Positions 7,596-18,672 are shown, counted from the first letter of the stretch. The stretch: DNA of 34,231 nucleotides from Halomonas organivorans (GCF_014192055.1 NZ_JACHXM010000036.1:1-34231); one strand, 5' to 3'. Translations and numbers: made by a program. The notes: generated from the sequence alone by a model not told the origin.

Positions 7596-8135
7596 TTATT
7601 TCTTGAACGGGAAGTTCAGCGCGCTCAGCAGCGCACGACCTTCTTCATCGGTGTTGGCGGTGGTGGTGATGGTGACATCCAGACCACGGATCCGATCGAT
7701 CTTATCATATTCGATCTCCGGGAAGATGATCTGCTCACGCACCCCCATCGAGTAGTTGCCACGACCGTCGAAGGACTTCGGGTTGAGACCACGGAAGTCA
7801 CGAACGCGGGGGATCGCGATATTCACCAGGCGATCGAGGAAGTCCCACATGCGCTCAGAGCGCAGGGTCACCTTGATCCCGATCGGCCAGCCTTCACGCA
7901 CCTTGAAGCCCGCGATGGACTTGCGTGCCTTGGTCACCAGCGGCTTCTGACCGGAGAGCTTCTCCAGGTCGCCGATGGCGTTGTCGATCAGCTTCTTGTC
8001 GCTGGTCGCTTCGCCGATGCCCATGTTCAGGGTCACCTTGGTGATCCGGGGCACCTGCATAACGTTGGCGTAGCTGAACTGCTCTTTGAGTTGAGCCACC
8101 ACCTCGTTTTGATAACGTTCTTTCAAGTTCGCCAT
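7596..8135 (-). CDS. rplE: 50S ribosomal protein L5
   Basis: L5, 179 residues, same as E. coli. Family segments KVTLNMGIGEA and IPRVRDFRGLNPKSFDGRGN are present. L5 binds 5S rRNA and contacts P-site tRNA and S13 across the subunit interface. The rplX-rplE gap is only 18 bases; in E. coli the S8 repressor site overlaps this junction. Confidence 0.98.
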   Translation of the reverse strand: MANLKERYQNEVVAQLKEQFSYANVMQVPRITKVTLNMGIGEATSDKKLIDNAIGDLEKLSGQKPLVTKARKSIAGFKVREGWPIGIKVTLRSERMWDFLDRLVNIAIPRVRDFRGLNPKSFDGRGNYSMGVREQIIFPEIEYDKIDRIRGLDVTITTTANTDEEGRALLSALNFPFKK

Positions 8136-8153
8136 TTTGCTACCCGACTCGCG

Positions 8154-8471
8154 TTAGGCGTCGATCTGCGCTTGCGTCGACTTGTAGATACGTACCTTGG
8201 TACCGTCTTCCTGAACCTGGAAGCCGACGCGATCCGCCTTACCGGTCTCCTGGTTGAAGATGGCCACGTTGGACGCGTGAATCGGAGCCTCGCGCTCGAC
8301 GATACCGCCCTGATTTCCCGCCATGGGATTAGGCTTGGTGTGACGCTTGATCATGTTCACACCGGACACGATGTAGCGGTCGTCCTTGAGGACGCGCTTC
8401 ACGGTGCCACGCTTGCCCTTGTCCTTGCCGGCGATGACGACGACTTCGTCGTCACGTTTGATCTTTTGCAT
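8154..8471 (-). CDS. rplX: 50S ribosomal protein L24
   Basis: L24, 105 residues (E. coli 104). The KOW motif is at the N-terminus (KIKRDDEVVVIAGKDKGKRG), followed by the conserved GVNMIKRHTKPNP. L24 binds the 5' end of 23S rRNA and is one of two assembly initiators of the 50S subunit. It lies 14 bases after rplN. Confidence 0.98.
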   Translation of the reverse strand: MQKIKRDDEVVVIAGKDKGKRGTVKRVLKDDRYIVSGVNMIKRHTKPNPMAGNQGGIVEREAPIHASNVAIFNQETGKADRVGFQVQEDGTKVRIYKSTQAQIDA

Positions 8472-8485
8472 ATCCGCCTCGCTCC

Positions 8486-8857
8486 TTACAGCACTTCAGG
8501 CGCCAAGGAAATGATCTTCATGAACTTCTCGGTACGAAGCTCACGGGTCACCGGACCGAAGATCCGGGTACCGATCGGCTGCTCGTTGGTGTTGTTCAAC
8601 AGAACCGCCGCATTTCCATCGAAGCGGATCAGCGACCCGTCGTTACGACGGACGCCACTGCGGGTGCGAACCACCACCGCCTTGAGGACCTGGCCCTTCT
8701 TGACCTTGCCACGCGGGATGGCTTCCTTCACCGTGACTTTGATGATGTCGCCGACGCGGGCGTAACGGCGGTGAGAACCGCCCAGCACCTTGATGCATTG
8801 CACCCGGCGCGCCCCGCTGTTGTCAGCGACATCCAGCATTGTCTGAGTCTGAATCAT
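8486..8857 (-). CDS. rplN: 50S ribosomal protein L14
   Basis: L14, 123 residues, identical in length and near-identical in sequence to E. coli, from MIQTQTMLDVADNSGARR to MKIISLAPEVL. It takes part in intersubunit bridges and is the binding site of the silencing factor RsfS. It is the first gene of the spc operon. The 52-base spacer to rpsQ shows a GGAG Shine-Dalgarno but no clear promoter. Confidence 0.98.
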   Translation of the reverse strand: MIQTQTMLDVADNSGARRVQCIKVLGGSHRRYARVGDIIKVTVKEAIPRGKVKKGQVLKAVVVRTRSGVRRNDGSLIRFDGNAAVLLNNTNEQPIGTRIFGPVTRELRTEKFMKIISLAPEVL

Positions 8858-8909
8858 CGGTTTTCTCCAAACCTAAACTGACTGCACTGGTTCGACTGGC
8901 GTTTGCCGA

Positions 8910-9170
8910 TCAACCCTTGGCCTGTTCAACGACTTCGACCAGGGTCCAGGCCTTCTTCTTGGACAGCGGACGGCACTCCTCGATGGACACCGTGTCACCA
9001 GCCTTGGCCTGGTTCGCCTCGTCATGGGCGTGCAGCTTGGTGGAGCGCTTTACGTACTTGCCGTAGATCGGGTGGCGCTCACGACGCTCGATCATCACGA
9101 CGATGGACTTGTCCATCTTGTCGCTCACCACCTTGCCGGTGAGCGTACGGGCTTTCTTTTCTTCGGCCAT
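8910..9170 (-). CDS. rpsQ: 30S ribosomal protein S17
   Basis: S17, 86 residues with the ATG at 9170 (MAEEKKARTLTGKVV). An in-frame GTG at 9179 would add three residues and overlap rpmC, but the AGG-type Shine-Dalgarno is better placed for the ATG. The core KMDKSIVVMIERRERHPIYGK and ECRPLSKKKAWTLVEVVE are conserved. S17 is a primary 16S rRNA binder. It is the last gene of the S10 operon. Confidence 0.96.
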   Translation of the reverse strand: MAEEKKARTLTGKVVSDKMDKSIVVMIERRERHPIYGKYVKRSTKLHAHDEANQAKAGDTVSIEECRPLSKKKAWTLVEVVEQAKG

Positions 9171-9171
9171 C

Positions 9172-9363
9172 TCAGACACCTGCCTTCTCGTTGAGCACAG
9201 TCTTCACCCGGGCGATATCCCGACGAACCTGCTTGAGCAGATGAGTCTGGCTGAGCTGGCCGGTGGCCTTCTGCATGCGCAGGTTGAACTGCTCGCGGAG
9301 GAGTTCGAAGAGCTGCTCCTGGAGCTGCTCGGCGGACTTTTCACGAATTTCCTGGGCTTTCAT
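9172..9363 (-). CDS. rpmC: 50S ribosomal protein L29
   Basis: L29, 63 residues as in E. coli, with the helical-hairpin sequence LREQFNLRMQKATGQL. The ATG at 9363 overlaps the rplP stop by one base (TGATG), a sign of translational coupling; the GTG one codon upstream is less likely. L29 lies at the polypeptide exit beside L23, where trigger factor and SRP dock. Confidence 0.97.
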   Translation of the reverse strand: MKAQEIREKSAEQLQEQLFELLREQFNLRMQKATGQLSQTHLLKQVRRDIARVKTVLNEKAGV

Positions 9364-9776
9364 CACATCACCGTCCGTTTCACAAAGGTGGTGGAGACCG
9401 GGAACTTCTGTGCCGCCAGGCCAAATGCCTCGCGAGCCAGCTCCTCGGAAACGCCTTCGATCTCGTACAGGACACGGCCGGGCTGAATCTGTGCGACCCA
9501 GTACTCGACGGAGCCCTTACCTTTACCCATCCGGACTTCCAGCGGCTTCTTGGAAATCGGCTTGTCCGGGAAGACACGGATCCAGATCTTGCCACCACGC
9601 TTGACGTGACGCGTGATGGCACGACGGCCGGCTTCGATCTGACGGGCGGTGACGCGGCCACGGCCGGTGGCCTTGAGGCCATATTCGCCGAAGCTCACCT
9701 TGTTACCGCGATGTGCAAGGCCACGGTTGCGGCCTTTCTGCACCTTGCGGAACTTCAAACGCTTGGGTTGTAACAT
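9363..9776 (-). CDS. rplP: 50S ribosomal protein L16
   Basis: L16, 137 residues (E. coli 136), from MLQPKRLKFRKVQKGRNRG to FVKRTVM. The conserved VRMGKGKG loop contains the Arg that is hydroxylated by RoxA/YcfD in E. coli. L16 sits by the A site and organises tRNA accommodation. Its stop overlaps the rpmC start. Confidence 0.98.
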   Translation of the reverse strand: MLQPKRLKFRKVQKGRNRGLAHRGNKVSFGEYGLKATGRGRVTARQIEAGRRAITRHVKRGGKIWIRVFPDKPISKKPLEVRMGKGKGSVEYWVAQIQPGRVLYEIEGVSEELAREAFGLAAQKFPVSTTFVKRTVM

Positions 9777-9791
9777 CGACTCGCTCTCCCC

Positions 9792-10490
9792 TTACCTGGA
9801 ACCTTTCTTCTTGGAGGGCGCCCCTTGCGGCTGCTTAGCCTTGGCGCGGACCTCCTCGATGCCCCCGAGGATTTCACCTTTGAAGACCCAGACCTTGACA
9901 CCGATGATGCCGTAGGTGGTCTTGGCTTCGTAGGTGGCGTAGTCGATGTCCGCACGCAGGGTGTGCAGCGGAACGCGACCTTCACGGTACCACTCGGTAC
10001 GGGCGATCTCGGCGCCGCCAAGGCGACCGGAGAGCTGCACCTTGATACCGCCAGCACCCAGGCGCATGGCGTTCTGCACGGAACGCTTCATGGCGCGACG
10101 GAACATCACGCGACGTTCGAGCTGGCCGGCAATGTTCTGGGCGACGAGCTGGGCGTCCAGCTCCGGCTTGCGGACTTCCTCGATGTTGACGTGCACCGGC
10201 ACGCCCATCATCTGAGTGACGTCGCGACGCAGGCGATCGACGTCCTCGCCCTTCTTGCCAATCACGATGCCCGGGCGGGCAGTGTGAATGGTGATGCGGG
10301 CGTTGTTGGCCGGACGCTCGATGGTGATCTTGCTCACGGAGGCGTTTTTCAGACGCTCCTCCAGGAAGCGACGCACCTCGAGGTCGTTGTTCAGCTTGTC
10401 GGCATAGGCGCCGCGCTCGGCATACCAGACCGAGGTATGGTCCTTGACGATACCCAGGCGAATGCCTGTCGGATTGACTTTCTGACCCAT
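9792..10490 (-). CDS. rpsC: 30S ribosomal protein S3
   Basis: S3, 232 residues (E. coli 233). It starts MGQKVNPTGIRLGIVKDH. The KH domain (about 40-110) contains the GKKGEDVDRLR loop; the C-terminal domain follows and ends in a basic tail. S3 lines the mRNA entry tunnel with S4 and S5 and contributes to helicase activity. It is followed by rplP after 15 bases. Confidence 0.98.
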   Translation of the reverse strand: MGQKVNPTGIRLGIVKDHTSVWYAERGAYADKLNNDLEVRRFLEERLKNASVSKITIERPANNARITIHTARPGIVIGKKGEDVDRLRRDVTQMMGVPVHVNIEEVRKPELDAQLVAQNIAGQLERRVMFRRAMKRSVQNAMRLGAGGIKVQLSGRLGGAEIARTEWYREGRVPLHTLRADIDYATYEAKTTYGIIGVKVWVFKGEILGGIEEVRAKAKQPQGAPSKKKGSR

Positions 10491-10501
10491 CTGGTCGACT
10501 C

Positions 10502-10834
10502 CTACTTCTCGGCTACCTTGACGGTGATGTGGCAGGTGCGCTTCAGAATGCGATCCGCACGGCCCTTGGCGCGCGGACGGATGCGCTTGAGCGTCATGCC
10601 CTCATCGACGCAGATGGTCGAGACACGCAGCTCGTCGATATCCATGCCGTTGTTTTCTTCCGCGTTCGCGATGGCGGACTGCAGCACCTTCTTGACCAGC
10701 TTGGCCGCCTTCTTCGGGGAGAAGGTCAGCAGGTCGAGTGCTTCGGCGACCGGCTTACCGCGCACCTGGTCAGCCACCAAACGGGCCTTCTGGGCGGATA
10801 AGCTAGCGCCACGCAGCTTTGCTGTGACTTCCAT
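10502..10834 (-). CDS. rplV: 50S ribosomal protein L22
   Basis: L22, 110 residues, same as E. coli. The long beta-hairpin that lines the exit tunnel is recognisable (CVDEGMTLKRIRPRAKGRADRI), with no insertion or deletion of the macrolide-resistance type. It stands between rpsS and rpsC. Confidence 0.98.
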   Translation of the reverse strand: MEVTAKLRGASLSAQKARLVADQVRGKPVAEALDLLTFSPKKAAKLVKKVLQSAIANAEENNGMDIDELRVSTICVDEGMTLKRIRPRAKGRADRILKRTCHITVKVAEK

Positions 10835-10852
10835 CTCTAATCCTCTCTCGGC

Positions 10853-11128
10853 TTACCGTTTGGCTTTCTTGTCCGCCGCATGACCGCGATAAGTGCGGGT
10901 GGCAGCGAATTCGCCCAGCTTGTGGCCAACCATTTCCTCGGAGACGTGCACCGGGACGTGCTGGCGACCGTTATGGACTGCAATGGTGAGCCCGACCATG
11001 TTGGGCAGGATCATGGAACGACGCGACCAGGTCTTGATCGGTTTGCGGTCGTTCTTCTCCACTGCAGTCTCAACCTTCTTCAGCAGATGAAGGTCAATAA
11101 AGGGACCTTTCTTCAGTGAACGTGGCAC
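10853..11128 (-). CDS. rpsS: 30S ribosomal protein S19
   Basis: S19, 91 residues (E. coli 92). It starts MPRSLKKGPFIDLHLLKKVE and carries the signature HNGRQHVPVHVSEEMVGHKLGEF. S19 forms a complex with S13 in the 30S head near the A-site finger. It follows rplB by 33 bases. Confidence 0.98.
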   Translation of the reverse strand: MPRSLKKGPFIDLHLLKKVETAVEKNDRKPIKTWSRRSMILPNMVGLTIAVHNGRQHVPVHVSEEMVGHKLGEFAATRTYRGHAADKKAKR

Positions 11129-11161
11129 AGCCGTTACCTCTTGATGTCTTGGCGTTGGATC

Positions 11162-11992
11162 TTATTTCCGGGCCTTGCGGCGACGGACGATCAGCTTGTC
11201 GGTGCGCTTGTTCTTGCGGGTCTTGTGGCCCTTGGTGGGCATGCCCCACGGAGACACCGGGTGACGACCACCGCTGGTGCGGCCTTCACCACCGCCGTGC
11301 GGGTGATCCACCGGGTTCATGGCCACGCCGCGAACCGTCGGGCGCACACCTCTCCAGCGCTTCGCACCGGCCTTGCCAAGCTGACGCAGGCTGTGCTCGG
11401 AGTTGCTCACCTCACCCAGAGTCGCGCGGCACTCGGCCAGCACCTTGCGCATTTCGCCGGAGCGCAGACGCAGGGTGGCGTAGTTGCCTTCGCGGGCGAC
11501 CAGCTGGGCGCTGGTGCCGGCGCTGCGTGCGAGCTGGGCGCCCTTGCCGGGCTTGAGCTCGATGCAGTGCACGGTGGAACCCAGCGGGATGTTGCGCAGC
11601 GGCAGGGCGTTGCCCTTCTTGATCGCTGCATTCACGCCGGACTCGAGACGGTCGCCGGCCTGCACACCGCGCGGGGCGATGATGTAGCGGCGCTCGCCGT
11701 CCATGTACTTGAGCAGCGCGATGTGGGCGCTACGGTTCGGGTCATGCTCCAGGCGCTCGACGACGGCGGGAACGCCATCCTTGGTGCGCTTGAAGTCGAT
11801 GATCCGATAGTGATGACGGTGCCCACCGCCCACGTGGCGGGTGGTGATGCGACCGTAATTGTTACGGCCACCGGACTTGGACTGTTTCTCGAGCAGCGGC
11901 GCGTAAGCGCGGCCCTTGTACAGCTCCTCGCCGACGATCTTGACGACGTGGCGACGACCGGCGGAAGTAGGTTTAGTCTTGACGATTGCCAT
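11162..11992 (-). CDS. rplB: 50S ribosomal protein L2
   Basis: L2, 276 residues (E. coli 273). The near-invariant C-terminal segment VDHPHGGGEGRTSGG holds the His near the peptidyl-transferase centre, and the protein ends in a basic tail (KLIVRRRKARK). L2 is needed for subunit association and tRNA binding. It lies 17 bases after rplW. Confidence 0.98.
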   Translation of the reverse strand: MAIVKTKPTSAGRRHVVKIVGEELYKGRAYAPLLEKQSKSGGRNNYGRITTRHVGGGHRHHYRIIDFKRTKDGVPAVVERLEHDPNRSAHIALLKYMDGERRYIIAPRGVQAGDRLESGVNAAIKKGNALPLRNIPLGSTVHCIELKPGKGAQLARSAGTSAQLVAREGNYATLRLRSGEMRKVLAECRATLGEVSNSEHSLRQLGKAGAKRWRGVRPTVRGVAMNPVDHPHGGGEGRTSGGRHPVSPWGMPTKGHKTRKNKRTDKLIVRRRKARK

Positions 11993-12009
11993 GATCCGTG
12001 CTCCTGCCT

Positions 12010-12306
12010 TTACTCGGCGCCAGAGAAGTCTTCGAGCGTCTCGCCGGCGGCCAGTGTCACGTACGCCTTGCGATAGCCTTTACGGAGACCGGTGCCATGC
12101 GCGGTGCGCTTGGTCTTGCCCTTGACGTTCAGCACCTGAACGCGATCGACCTTCTTGCCGAACAGTTCCTGGACGGCGGTCTTGATCTCGGGCTTGGTCG
12201 CGTCGCTCGCCACCTTGAACACGTACTGGTTGCGCTCGGCGGCCATGGCGGCCTTCTCGGTCACGTGCGGGCCCAGCAGCACCTTGAATACACGTTCCTG
12301 GTTCAT
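12010..12306 (-). CDS. rplW: 50S ribosomal protein L23
   Basis: L23, 98 residues (E. coli 100), with the conserved LLGPHVTEKAAMAAE start and the central VNVLNVKG-type strand (DRVQVLNVKGKTKR). L23 is the docking site at the exit tunnel for trigger factor, SRP and SecYEG. Its start overlaps the rplD stop by four bases (ATGA), which suggests coupling. Confidence 0.97.
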   Translation of the reverse strand: MNQERVFKVLLGPHVTEKAAMAAERNQYVFKVASDATKPEIKTAVQELFGKKVDRVQVLNVKGKTKRTAHGTGLRKGYRKAYVTLAAGETLEDFSGAE

Positions 12307-12908
12307 GCCAGCTTCTCCTCGAATTTGCGCAGAGCGGAGACGGTGGCCAGCACCTTGTCGAAGGCGACCAGGCTCACCGGATCGGCGGCAGCGACGTCCA
12401 CCACATCCACGTTCGGGATGTTGCGGGCGGCGAGGTACAGGTTCTCGTCGACCTCTTCGGTGACGATCAGCACCTTCTCCAGACCCAGCTCATTGAGCTT
12501 GGCGACCAGTTGCTTGGTCTTGGGGGTTTCGACGGCAAAGGCGTCGACGGCCACCAGACGCTCCTGACGAACCAGCTCGGAGAGAATCGAGCGCATGGCC
12601 GCACGGTACATCTTGCGGTTGACCTTCTGGGAGTGGTCCTGCGGACGGGCCGCGAAGGTCACGCCGCCGGCACGCCAGATCGGCGAGCGGATGGTACCGG
12701 CGCGGGCACGACCGGTGCCCTTCTGACGCCACGGCTTCTTGCCGCCGCCACGCACGTCGGAACGGTTCTTCTGGGCGCGGGTACCCTGACGACCACCGGC
12801 CAGATAGGCGGTGACGACCTGGTGCACGAGCGCTTCGTTGAATTCTTTGCCAAAGGTAGCGTCGGCGACTTCGACGGTGCCGCCAGCACCTGCAAGATTC
12901 AGATTCAT
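12303..12908 (-). CDS. rplD: 50S ribosomal protein L4
   Basis: L4, 201 residues as in E. coli. The extended tunnel loop is present (QKNRSDVRGGGKKPWRQKGTG), and the globular domain follows. Besides its ribosomal role, L4 in E. coli represses the S10 operon by attenuation and translation block at the rpsJ leader. The short leader found here makes that exact mechanism doubtful. Confidence 0.98.
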   Translation of the reverse strand: MNLNLAGAGGTVEVADATFGKEFNEALVHQVVTAYLAGGRQGTRAQKNRSDVRGGGKKPWRQKGTGRARAGTIRSPIWRAGGVTFAARPQDHSQKVNRKMYRAAMRSILSELVRQERLVAVDAFAVETPKTKQLVAKLNELGLEKVLIVTEEVDENLYLAARNIPNVDVVDVAAADPVSLVAFDKVLATVSALRKFEEKLA

Positions 12909-12922
12909 CGGTAAGTTCCCCT

Positions 12923-13561
12923 TCAGCCTGCTTTGACGGCGCTGCGCACGATGACATCACTGCCGGTGGCACCGGGTACGGCACCCTTGATCAGCAGCAG
13001 GTTACGCTCGGCGTCGACACGGACGACTTCCAGGCTCTGGACGGTGCAGCGCTCGTTGCCGAGCTGACCGGCCATCTTCTTGCCCTTGAACACGCGACCC
13101 GGGGTCTGGCACATGCCGATGGAACCCGGCGCACGGTGGGACAGGGAGTTACCGTGGCTGTTGTCCTGGGTGCGGAAGTTCCAGCGCTTCACGGCGCCCT
13201 GGAAACCCTTACCCTTGGAGGTGCCGGTCACGTCGATCTTCTGACCAGCTTCGAAGAGGGATACGGTGAGCTCGCCGCCCACTTCCGGAGCTTCGTCGCC
13301 TTCTGCCAGGCGGAACTCCATCAGCGAACGACCGGCCTCGATACCGGCCTTGGCGAACTGACCGGCTTGGGCCTTGGAGAGATGCTTGGCCTTGCGGGAA
13401 CCGGTGGTCACCTGCACCGCGGCGTAGCCGTCGGACTCGACGGACTTGACGCGCGTCACGCGGTTAGGTTCAACCTCGATCACGGTCACGGGCACAGAGG
13501 CGCCGTCTTCGGTAAAGACACGGGTCATCCCGGCCTTTTTACCGACCAAACCGATAGTCAT
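12923..13561 (-). CDS. rplC: 50S ribosomal protein L3
   Basis: L3, 212 residues (E. coli 209). I chose the ATG at 13561 (MTIGLVGKKAGMTRVF), which matches the family and has a GGAG Shine-Dalgarno; the upstream open-frame extension has no homology. The segment GNSLSHRAPGSIGMCQTPG includes the Gln methylated by PrmB in E. coli. L3 starts 50S assembly with L24. An unusually long spacer of 148 bases separates it from rpsJ. Confidence 0.97.
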   Translation of the reverse strand: MTIGLVGKKAGMTRVFTEDGASVPVTVIEVEPNRVTRVKSVESDGYAAVQVTTGSRKAKHLSKAQAGQFAKAGIEAGRSLMEFRLAEGDEAPEVGGELTVSLFEAGQKIDVTGTSKGKGFQGAVKRWNFRTQDNSHGNSLSHRAPGSIGMCQTPGRVFKGKKMAGQLGNERCTVQSLEVVRVDAERNLLLIKGAVPGATGSDVIVRSAVKAG

Positions 13562-13709
13562 TACTACGTCTCCTATAGTGTACGGGGCTGTCACCCGCTA
13601 TGGCTGCCCTTTCCAGAGCATTCCACTAGCACGTTGTGTGGCGCCATCCCGGCGCGGCGGCTGCTGCCTGTGCATGACAGGCGCTGGGCCGCGAGTGTCT
13701 AGTGTGGTA
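13562..13709 (-). other. Long rpsJ-rplC intercistronic spacer
   Basis: This 148-base spacer is long for a junction inside the S10 operon. It contains a short hairpin (GCCTGT/ACAGGC, near 13667-13683) and the rplC Shine-Dalgarno, but no open frame, terminator with T run, or convincing promoter. Function unknown. Confidence 0.5.
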
Positions 13710-14021
13710 TCAGTCGAGCTTGATCTGCACGTCCACGCCGGCGGCGAGGTCGAGCTTCATCAGTGCGTCGACGGTCTTCTCGGTGGGCTCGACGATATCG
13801 AGCACCCGCTTGTGAGTACGAATCTCGTACTGATCACGAGCATCCTTGTTCACGTGCGGAGAGATCAGCACGGTGTAGCGCTCGCGATTGGTCGGCAGAG
13901 GAATCGGACCCCGCACCTGGGCGCCGGTACGCTTGGCGGTATCAACGATCTCCGCGGCGGACTGGTCGATCAGGCGGTGGTCGAAAGCCTTCAACCGAAT
14001 GCGAATCTTCTGGTTCTGCAT
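13710..14021 (-). CDS. rpsJ: 30S ribosomal protein S10 (NusE)
   Basis: S10, 103 residues as in E. coli, starting MQNQKIRIRLKAFDHRLID. The ATG at 14021 is chosen on family length; the frame runs 17 codons further upstream without homology. S10 is a 30S head protein and, as NusE, part of the transcription antitermination complex with NusB and NusG. It is the first gene of the S10 operon and follows a consensus promoter by about 58 bases. Confidence 0.98.
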   Translation of the reverse strand: MQNQKIRIRLKAFDHRLIDQSAAEIVDTAKRTGAQVRGPIPLPTNRERYTVLISPHVNKDARDQYEIRTHKRVLDIVEPTEKTVDALMKLDLAAGVDVQIKLD

Positions 14022-14043
14022 TTGCCCTAAACTCCAATGGATC

Positions 14044-14063
14044 TTGACGGCGCGAGCCGTCAA
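14044..14063 (-). promoter_or_regulatory. Stem-loop in the short S10-operon leader
   Basis: TTGACGGC (14044-14051) pairs perfectly with GCCGTCAA (14056-14063) around a four-base loop. It lies between the predicted start of transcription and the rpsJ Shine-Dalgarno. It is much smaller than the E. coli L4-binding leader. A regulatory role is possible but unproven. Confidence 0.5.
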
Positions 14064-14085
14064 CCCACGCATTCAAAGGATGCGC

Positions 14086-14114
14086 ATTATAGGCGCGCCG
14101 CCGACGAGAGTCAA
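14086..14114 (-). promoter_or_regulatory. Sigma-70 promoter of the S10 operon
   Basis: On the minus strand TTGACT (14109-14114) is followed by 17 bases and then TATAAT (14086-14091), a perfect -10. Transcription should start near 14079, about 58 bases before rpsJ. It sits between the tuf terminator and rpsJ, as expected for an independent S10 operon. Confidence 0.85.
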
Positions 14115-14135
14115 ACCCTCGCGACGGTGCGCAGA

Positions 14136-14161
14136 AAGGGGGCTCCTGACGGAGCCCCCTT
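14136..14161 (-). terminator. Intrinsic terminator after tuf (end of str operon)
   Basis: An 11-bp perfect stem (AAGGGGGCTCC with its complement) around a four-base loop, followed on the minus strand by TTTCT. It lies 22 bases after the tuf stop and just before the S10 promoter. The T tract is short, so some read-through is possible. Confidence 0.82.
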
Positions 14162-14183
14162 CGATCTTTCGAGAAGCCTGAGC

Positions 14184-15377
<1,194 letters not shown>

Positions 15378-15406
15378 TGCTATGACCTCTTTACGTTAGC
15401 TAACGG

Positions 15407-17527
<2,121 letters not shown>

Positions 17528-17557
17528 GATGTAACTCCCGTTGGTTGGCGATGCGGT

Positions 17558-18028
17558 TTAGAAGCGGTAGTGAGAGAAGGCCTTGTTGGCCTCTGCCATG
17601 CGATGCACGTCTTCACGCTTCTTGACGGCCGAACCTTTACCTTCGGCGGCATCCAGCATCTCGCCAGCCAGACGCTGCACCATGGTCTTCTCACCGCGAC
17701 GACGCGCGGCGTCCACCAGCCAACGCATGGCCAGGGCCTGACGGCGAGACGGACGCACTTCGACCGGCACCTGATAGGTCGCACCGCCGACGCGGCGAGA
17801 CTTCACCTCGACCATCGGCTGGATGGTTTCCAGCGCCTTGTCGAAGATCTCCAGCGGCTCTTCCTTGGAACGATCGGCAACCCTGTCCAGCGCACCATAG
17901 ACGATGCGCTCAGCTACGGACTTCTTGCCGCTGATCATCAGGTGGTTCATGAACTTCGCCAGGCGCTCGGATCCGAACTTGGGATCCGGCAGGATCTCGC
18001 GCTTGGCCGCAACTCTTCTTCTAGGCAT
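17558..18028 (-). CDS. rpsG: 30S ribosomal protein S7
   Basis: S7, 156 residues, the common short form. It starts MPRRRVAAKREILPDPKFGS and has the conserved KFMNHLMISGKKSVAERIVYGAL region. S7 nucleates assembly of the 30S head. In E. coli it represses its own operon by binding the rpsL-rpsG spacer; a spacer of similar size is present here. Confidence 0.98.
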   Translation of the reverse strand: MPRRRVAAKREILPDPKFGSERLAKFMNHLMISGKKSVAERIVYGALDRVADRSKEEPLEIFDKALETIQPMVEVKSRRVGGATYQVPVEVRPSRRQALAMRWLVDAARRRGEKTMVQRLAGEMLDAAEGKGSAVKKREDVHRMAEANKAFSHYRF

Positions 18029-18156
18029 GATAAGCCCTCTTCCGAAGGGTCCTTCAGGTAAACCCGAGACGACCCCAGGGGCGCTCGACCTTACTCTTAT
18101 CAGACCGTGTCAATATCGATGTTCTGTAATGGCCGTAGTCGGCAACGTCCTGAGGC
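18029..18156 (-). promoter_or_regulatory. rpsL-rpsG intercistronic region, possible S7 target
   Basis: This 128-base spacer matches the position of the E. coli S7 autoregulatory site, which is about 100 bases long. It ends in an AGGG-containing stretch before the rpsG start. I could not confirm the S7-binding fold, so the call rests on gene order. A TTGACA at 18108-18113 has no matching -10. Confidence 0.35.
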
Positions 18157-18531
18157 TTAGGCCTTCGGACGCTTGGTGCCGTACTTGGAACGGCCCTGCT
18201 TACGGTTCTGCACGCCGGAGGTATCCAGGGCACCGCGAACGGTGTGATACCGGACACCCGGAAGGTCCTTCACTCGGCCGCCACGAATCAGGACCACGGA
18301 GTGCTCCTGGAGGTTGTGGCCTTCACCGCCGATGTAGGAAGACACCTCGAAGCCGTTGGTCAGGCGCACACGGCAGACCTTACGCAGGGCCGAGTTCGGC
18401 TTCTTCGGGGTGGTGGTGTAGACGCGGGTGCAAACGCCGCGCTTCTGCGGGCAGGCCTGCAGCGCCGGCACGTCGCTCTTGGCGGCCTGGCGCTTGCGCG
18501 GCTTGCGCACGAGCTGATTGATCGTTGCCAT
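18157..18531 (-). CDS. rpsL: 30S ribosomal protein S12
   Basis: S12, 124 residues as in E. coli. The decoding-centre loops TTTPKKPNSALRK (Lys43) and GGRVKDLPGVRYH (Lys88, Asp89) are wild type, so no streptomycin-resistance substitution is visible at these sites. Asp89 is the residue methylthiolated by RimO in E. coli. First gene of the str operon, behind its own promoter and a leader of about 100 bases. Confidence 0.98.
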   Translation of the reverse strand: MATINQLVRKPRKRQAAKSDVPALQACPQKRGVCTRVYTTTPKKPNSALRKVCRVRLTNGFEVSSYIGGEGHNLQEHSVVLIRGGRVKDLPGVRYHTVRGALDTSGVQNRKQGRSKYGTKRPKA

Positions 18532-18558
18532 TTATCGCTCCAAATGGGTTGCCTTGGC

Positions 18559-18582
18559 GGAAGCGAGTAGCCGTTCGCTTCC
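18559..18582 (-). other. Stem-loop in the str-operon leader
   Basis: GGAAGCGA (18559-18566) pairs perfectly with TCGCTTCC (18575-18582) around an eight-base loop, between the str promoter and rpsL. It lies 28 bases before the start codon. Role unknown; it may affect leader stability. Confidence 0.5.
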
Positions 18583-18641
18583 TGTCTTGCGGTCCTTTCA
18601 CAGCGTCGCGGGCGCACCCGCCCCACTGTTAAAGGCTGCGC

Positions 18642-18671
18642 ATTCTAATGGCTGACGCCACCGACCGTCAA
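18642..18671 (-). promoter_or_regulatory. Sigma-70 promoter of the str operon
   Basis: On the minus strand TTGACG (18666-18671) precedes TAGAAT (18642-18647) with an 18-base spacer. The predicted start near 18635 gives a leader of about 100 bases before rpsL. It directly follows the hairpin after rpoC. Confidence 0.72.
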
Positions 18672-18672
18672 G

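Noticed and set aside
7386..8765. A 459-codon plus-strand frame opposite rpsN, rplE, rplX and rplN
   Set aside because: It spans four real genes and their spacers in antisense; no homology and no independent start signals.
18108..18113. A perfect TTGACA in the rpsL-rpsG spacer as an internal promoter
   Set aside because: No acceptable -10 box lies 15 to 19 bases downstream on the minus strand.
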